A DNA stretch of 47,970 nt, taken from NCBI GenBank assembly GCA_049999765.1, contig JBNGIQ010009481.1, forward strand, positions 473,861 to 521,830. Reading direction: 5' to 3'. Source of the DNA: Phaeoceros laevis. Taxonomy: Eukaryota; Anthocerotophyta; Anthocerotopsida; Notothyladales. A program made the translations under genes and the position numbers. The notes below the pieces were generated by a model. The model made no database searches, was not told the DNA's origin, and worked only from the letters and a program-made list of their open reading frames with translations. This document shows, one piece after another, positions 44,587 to 47,970 of this stretch (position 1 is its first letter; the number at the start of each line of letters is the position of its first letter).

Positions 44587-45259
44587 CATTTGAGCTGAAA
44601 GGGGCCTCAGCCGCAGTAGTTATTTTCCTCGGCACACTCGAAGCCTTGGTAATTCCCACAACGTTGTTCGCACGATGTCTCCTCCTTGAAGCAGAGCCCC
44701 CATGCGTACGGCCCATCGGGGGACACGCTCAACCCACCTGCCATGGATTCACATGCATTTACCGGCATGATTAGCAAATGTGCAATTGGGGGCAAAAAGA
44801 TGGACCGGATTGAGTGTAGGGATTTGGAAGTAATGTATGCATGCAGATGGCCAGTACCCCGCGTTTGCTAGACGATGTGTGCAAAAAATAAAGCAATCTC
44901 TCGACGCTATTGGTCGTTATCACCTATGGTGCCAAAGTCCGGGTACGATTCCACAGCGGCGACGAAGGGATCATAATCGTAAAAATAGACACTAGGACAT
45001 TGCGGGTCATTGCGGTGAGGGAAGGCGAGCTCCAAGACATCTCTCGACACCCACAAGCTGGCTGCCGACATCGTCGTTGGCTGTGGGTAGCTGGGATCAA
45101 GGTATGACGTAGACTGCTGGCCACCACCATTGTCCTCGTCCGCTTGGGCGTGGGCCACGGAGGCAATGCTCGTGTTGTACAGACATAAACAGAGTATGGC
45201 TCCAAGAAGCATCAGGCACTGGGTCGCCCAACACTTGAGCGGCCCCAGCTAGCTCTCAT
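44587..45259 (-). pseudogene. Broken partial copy of the GH19 chitinase-like gene
   Basis: This copies exons 1-2 and intron 1 of the gene at 37601-38817, in the same orientation. Breaks visible by comparison: a one-base deletion shortly after the start codon (near 45228-45235), TAG in place of the Gln codon after DND (44919-44921 region), TAG in place of the Tyr before QTR (44880 region), and TGA in place of the Arg in YCGRG (44610 region). Exon 3 is missing; similarity stops near 44565. The remaining text is still readable (AGGLSVSPDGPYAWGLCFKE). Similarity continues upstream into the promoter region to about 45420. It is a dead duplicate. Confidence 0.85.
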
Positions 45260-45419
45260 GTTGACCAGTGCTGCTAGGCCAGACATCTATCTGATATGAA
45301 CTTGAAGAATTCTTTTGAGATCCGCCTTCTTAAAAAGACATGCCCATACCTACCCTCTATCAAAAGAAGATATAGGTGGGCCAAGATGTAGGTAGCATGC
45401 ACATACTTACCTTCTTTCG

Positions 45420-46598
45420 AAAGAAAATGGGCCTTCCATATTGGCAATGTCATTTTTGGCCTACATCTAGAGGAGGTGGCATGTGTGGTCGCGGTCGAGG
45501 AAGATGGAAGATGGGGCATGATGAAACCCTTGAGGGGATGGGGGCATGGCTACATGGTAGGGCTGGCGCCCCGGCTTGGGAGGGGATGGGACATGAGTAG
45601 CAAGCGACTCGGCCTGTGCAATAGGCGAGTCCCACAATTGCACAAGTGTTTTTTAGGGGCAGCCAATGGCACGCGTATCATCCAACATACTTAAGTTGGC
45701 ACCACATAGTGTGGATAACCTACATACCTTGCGGAGTTGACTCAACATCATTATTATCCTACTACTACTACTTGCAACTTGCAATTCACAAGATTGAAAT
45801 CACCGCCAAACTACAAAATCGCTGCCGCCACCCTAAGTTTCTTCCTACCATGAAAGGAAGAGTTTATGGCATATAAGTCAGGGGTGGATGAAGTGATTAT
45901 GGCTATCGGAGTAAGGGATAGCAGGCACACGACATGCGGGAGACGGTGGGTGCACCAGCCTGTAGCCGGTGCACCAAGCTTGGCAAAGTGTTTTTTAGGG
46001 GCAACCCAATTTGGAATCTCTGTCATTTAGAGGTTAAGTTAAAAGATTAAGAAATGTTGGCATTAATTAATACTCCATACGCTCGACTTGGAAATTGCTC
46101 CATGCCACTGAACCAAGCCAACTCGGAAATTGCTCAATATCACAATTATAGTGTCCGACACTTCCATAACTCTAAACCCTGGAGTATCGTGCGGGTTGCC
46201 AGTCTGGGTGTTCCTCCGCGGGCCGCAAACCACTGTTATTATCTGATTCAATAATGTTTTGCAAAAATCAGAGCGCGATGGCTAGTAAAAATCCTGCCAA
46301 GCGTTACTCTATCGTGAGGTTCAGTGTGCAATGAAGGTGAGCCCTCTCTTGAAGGCTTGTGTAGGTGAGAAAAGGCTTGTGTAAGAAGACCCGTGCTTTC
46401 GATGATAGTCCAGAGGCTGGCCTAACCATGGAATGGTTCAAAGTTGCACTTTTTTTAGTGTAGACGAAAGAGGCACATGCCTAGAGGAGTTAAGATTAAG
46501 GCCTCATCCAAAAATAGGTGTCTGTGTCTGGCTGAAAGTCACGAATATGAGCTTGCCAGATTCATGGCAGTCAATACTGCAACCGAACACAAGCTGCG
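45420..46598. other. Gene-free stretch
   Basis: No domain-bearing frame. A short segment, AAGTGTTTTTTAGGGGCA, occurs twice (near 45638 and 45980), suggesting a small local duplication. Confidence 0.35.
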
Positions 46599-46737
46599 TC
46601 TTCGAGTTAAATACCTGTAGCCACAATTGTTCACTATCATCCTGTTGAAGACCCGCCCCATTTCCAGTTCCAAGACCGAAACCGTGTTGCTAACCTAATC
46701 GTTGGTGTGAGCAGCATAAATTCCTGGACATGTTCAA
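46599..46737 (+). repeat. Dispersed repeat pair, copy 2
   Basis: Direct-orientation copy of 34012-34149, starting CTTCGAGTTAAATACCTGTA. It is followed at 46745-46785 by a segment resembling the CIPK leader. Confidence 0.85.
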
Positions 46738-46799
46738 ACTTAAATTGGACTCGGTTCGGTCACAGTTGCCAGCTTCCAAGTGCGCAAGCCCCGCTCTCA

Positions 46800-47274
46800 T
46801 GCATTAAACAAGTGAAGCCTCGTTTAAATACAATTTCCTCTAACTACTTGTGTTTCCCTTTCCTCCGTATAGTAACTAACTAGGTAACTATTTAACCTTT
46901 GTCTTCCAAGTAACTTTTTTTTTTTAGTGAATCACAGCGCTTTTTCATATTAGACACAAATTTGTACACATTACACTTTATATCCTATTGTGTCTATTCT
47001 TTTTCCATGTCCGCTATACTCAACCTATTAGAATCTTCATTGCACTCCCAACTTCAGCAAACGCGGCGTTTTCCGTTGCCCTAAGGCCAAGTAGTTAAGT
47101 AACATTGACCCTTCACTTCATCTACCCCAAACTTATACGCCATAAACTCTTCCTTTCCTACTTCCCGTATAAATATTTGTCAGATCCAAAGTCATTTCAG
47201 ACGAATTTAAGGTCCTAAAACACGTACTAAGTTTTTTTTGCCTCATATTATCTTCGAAGCTTGAACCATGCCTC
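46800..47274. other. AT-rich gene-free stretch
   Basis: Nothing recognisable; no coding frame over 60 codons. Confidence 0.35.
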
Positions 47275-47545
47275 AAAACAAAAATAGTGAAAGGCTCTAA
47301 AACCTTTCTTATAAGACATTAAATTTGACCACCCAATTAGCACAAGGGTCCTTATTACTCATTCGCTTTGCATGCCCTTCAAAGGGCTTTTCATTCATCA
47401 AATCTCAAAATTAGATATTTTAGTTCTGCGTGGCATCTATAAACGTGGCACATCTTCACTTCTAAATTTAAACACAGCCATCTAAAATCCTCTGCAAAAC
47501 CACAATAGTTAGGTCAATGAAGGTCGTTTTATTCATTGTGGACCT
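47275..47545 (+). repeat. Dispersed repeat, copy 2
   Basis: Diverged direct copy of 41930-42190, sharing TTTCATTCATCAAATCTC and CACAATAGTTAGG in the same order. Confidence 0.7.
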
Positions 47546-47777
47546 TGAGAGGTCATATACTTGCTAGCTTTGAAATTGTAACTTTCATGAGCTAATGACT
47601 TTCATAGTCGACATTGGCTCTTGCAGATGAAATGTGATGCGCATCATATTTTATCTCCTATTAATAGTTGTAAGCTAAAAACGTATGAACTTCCTTCTAT
47701 GGTTGGATAGATCTCATGCGCTCTATCCAATAGTATAGATCTTATCTTATAAAAATTTAATGAGAGAGAGTGGTTTA

Positions 47778-47935
47778 TGTGTGTGTGTGTGTGACATGCT
47801 CTCTCTATGGCTGTGACATGCGAAGGACATGGGGATATGACGAGTGTTGCACGCGCGCGCACGAGAGAGGGAGCGTGAGAGGCCGCGCAGGCGCGCGTGA
47901 GCGTCAATGCGAGAGGGACCGTGAGTGCGCGTGCG
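47778..47935. repeat. GT microsatellite and alternating CG/CA tract
   Basis: A (TG)n run at about 47778-47793 is followed by GCGCGCGCAC and GCGCGCGTGAGCG stretches and GAGAG runs. Alternating purine-pyrimidine DNA of this kind can adopt Z-form, but no function is evident. Confidence 0.7.
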
Positions 47936-47945
47936 CTCGATAAAA

Positions 47946-47970
47946 GTCCAAGTCAGGAATCGAACCTGCG
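47946..47970 (-). tRNA. Possible 3' end of a tRNA, cut by the window edge
   Basis: Read on the minus strand the edge gives CGCAGGTTCGATTCCTGACT then TGGAC and TTTT. GGTTCGATTCC is the canonical T-arm core, CAGG/CCTG could be its stem, and the T-run after about seven more bases would suit an RNA polymerase III stop. The stem has a mismatch at its outer pair and the rest of the molecule is outside the window, so identity is open and chance is possible. Confidence 0.35.

Overview
The window is nuclear DNA of a land plant. Genes are intron-split with GT..AG borders, introns are mostly 80-230 bases, and the families are plant ones: a CIPK kinase with NAF motif, a GH19 chitinase-like protein, PLS-type PPR repeats, a plastid-targeted membrane protein and USP-like proteins. 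The highly repetitive PPR type (LHSQIVKRG..VDMYAKCGEL) and short introns suggest a seed-free plant such as a lycophyte or bryophyte, but this is inference. The assembly has six runs of N: three of 10 and three of 100.

Layout. At 1-530 is the 5' part of a minus-strand secreted-protein gene with a TATA box. At 1315-1600 is a compound palindromic (foldback) sequence directly abutting a PPR remnant. At 2307-4305 (minus) is a five-exon secreted protein with two alpha/beta-hydrolase-like halves, the first lacking the nucleophile serine. At 4844-5905 (plus) is a two-exon INO80D/KANL2-type zinc-binding protein. From 5.9 to 9.8 kb I see only weak coding signals and the leader of the next gene. At 9866-12956 (plus) is a complete 14-exon CIPK, every exon preserving frame. 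From 13 to 18.5 kb is gene-poor, AT-richer DNA with a 55-bp minisatellite. At 18514-19414 (plus) is a probable plastid membrane protein. At 20.9-27.8 kb (minus) two paralogous USP-like genes share an intron position and flank an unidentified multi-exon region with a two-helix membrane exon.

From 28 kb the DNA is repeat-rich: telomere-like TTTAGGG repeats, minisatellites, an orphan gene whose protein has two GY-rich modules (30648-31460), an inverted pair of one repeat family (33.05-33.57 and 43.49-43.94 kb), PPR pseudogenes on both strands (34.3-36.1 and 39.5-40.6 kb), a three-exon GH19 chitinase-like gene with a catalytic Glu replaced by Gln (37601-38817) and its broken partial copy (44587-45259), and a clean Tourist/Harbinger-like MITE with 30-bp inverted ends and TTA target duplication (42976-43333). 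A possible partial tRNA touches the right edge.

No operon-like functional cluster is visible; the genes look independent. The clearest themes are duplication followed by decay (chitinase, PPR, hydrolase halves) and duplication with retention (USP-like pair). Exon coordinates come from reading splice sites and checking phase by eye; no alignment or transcript data were available.
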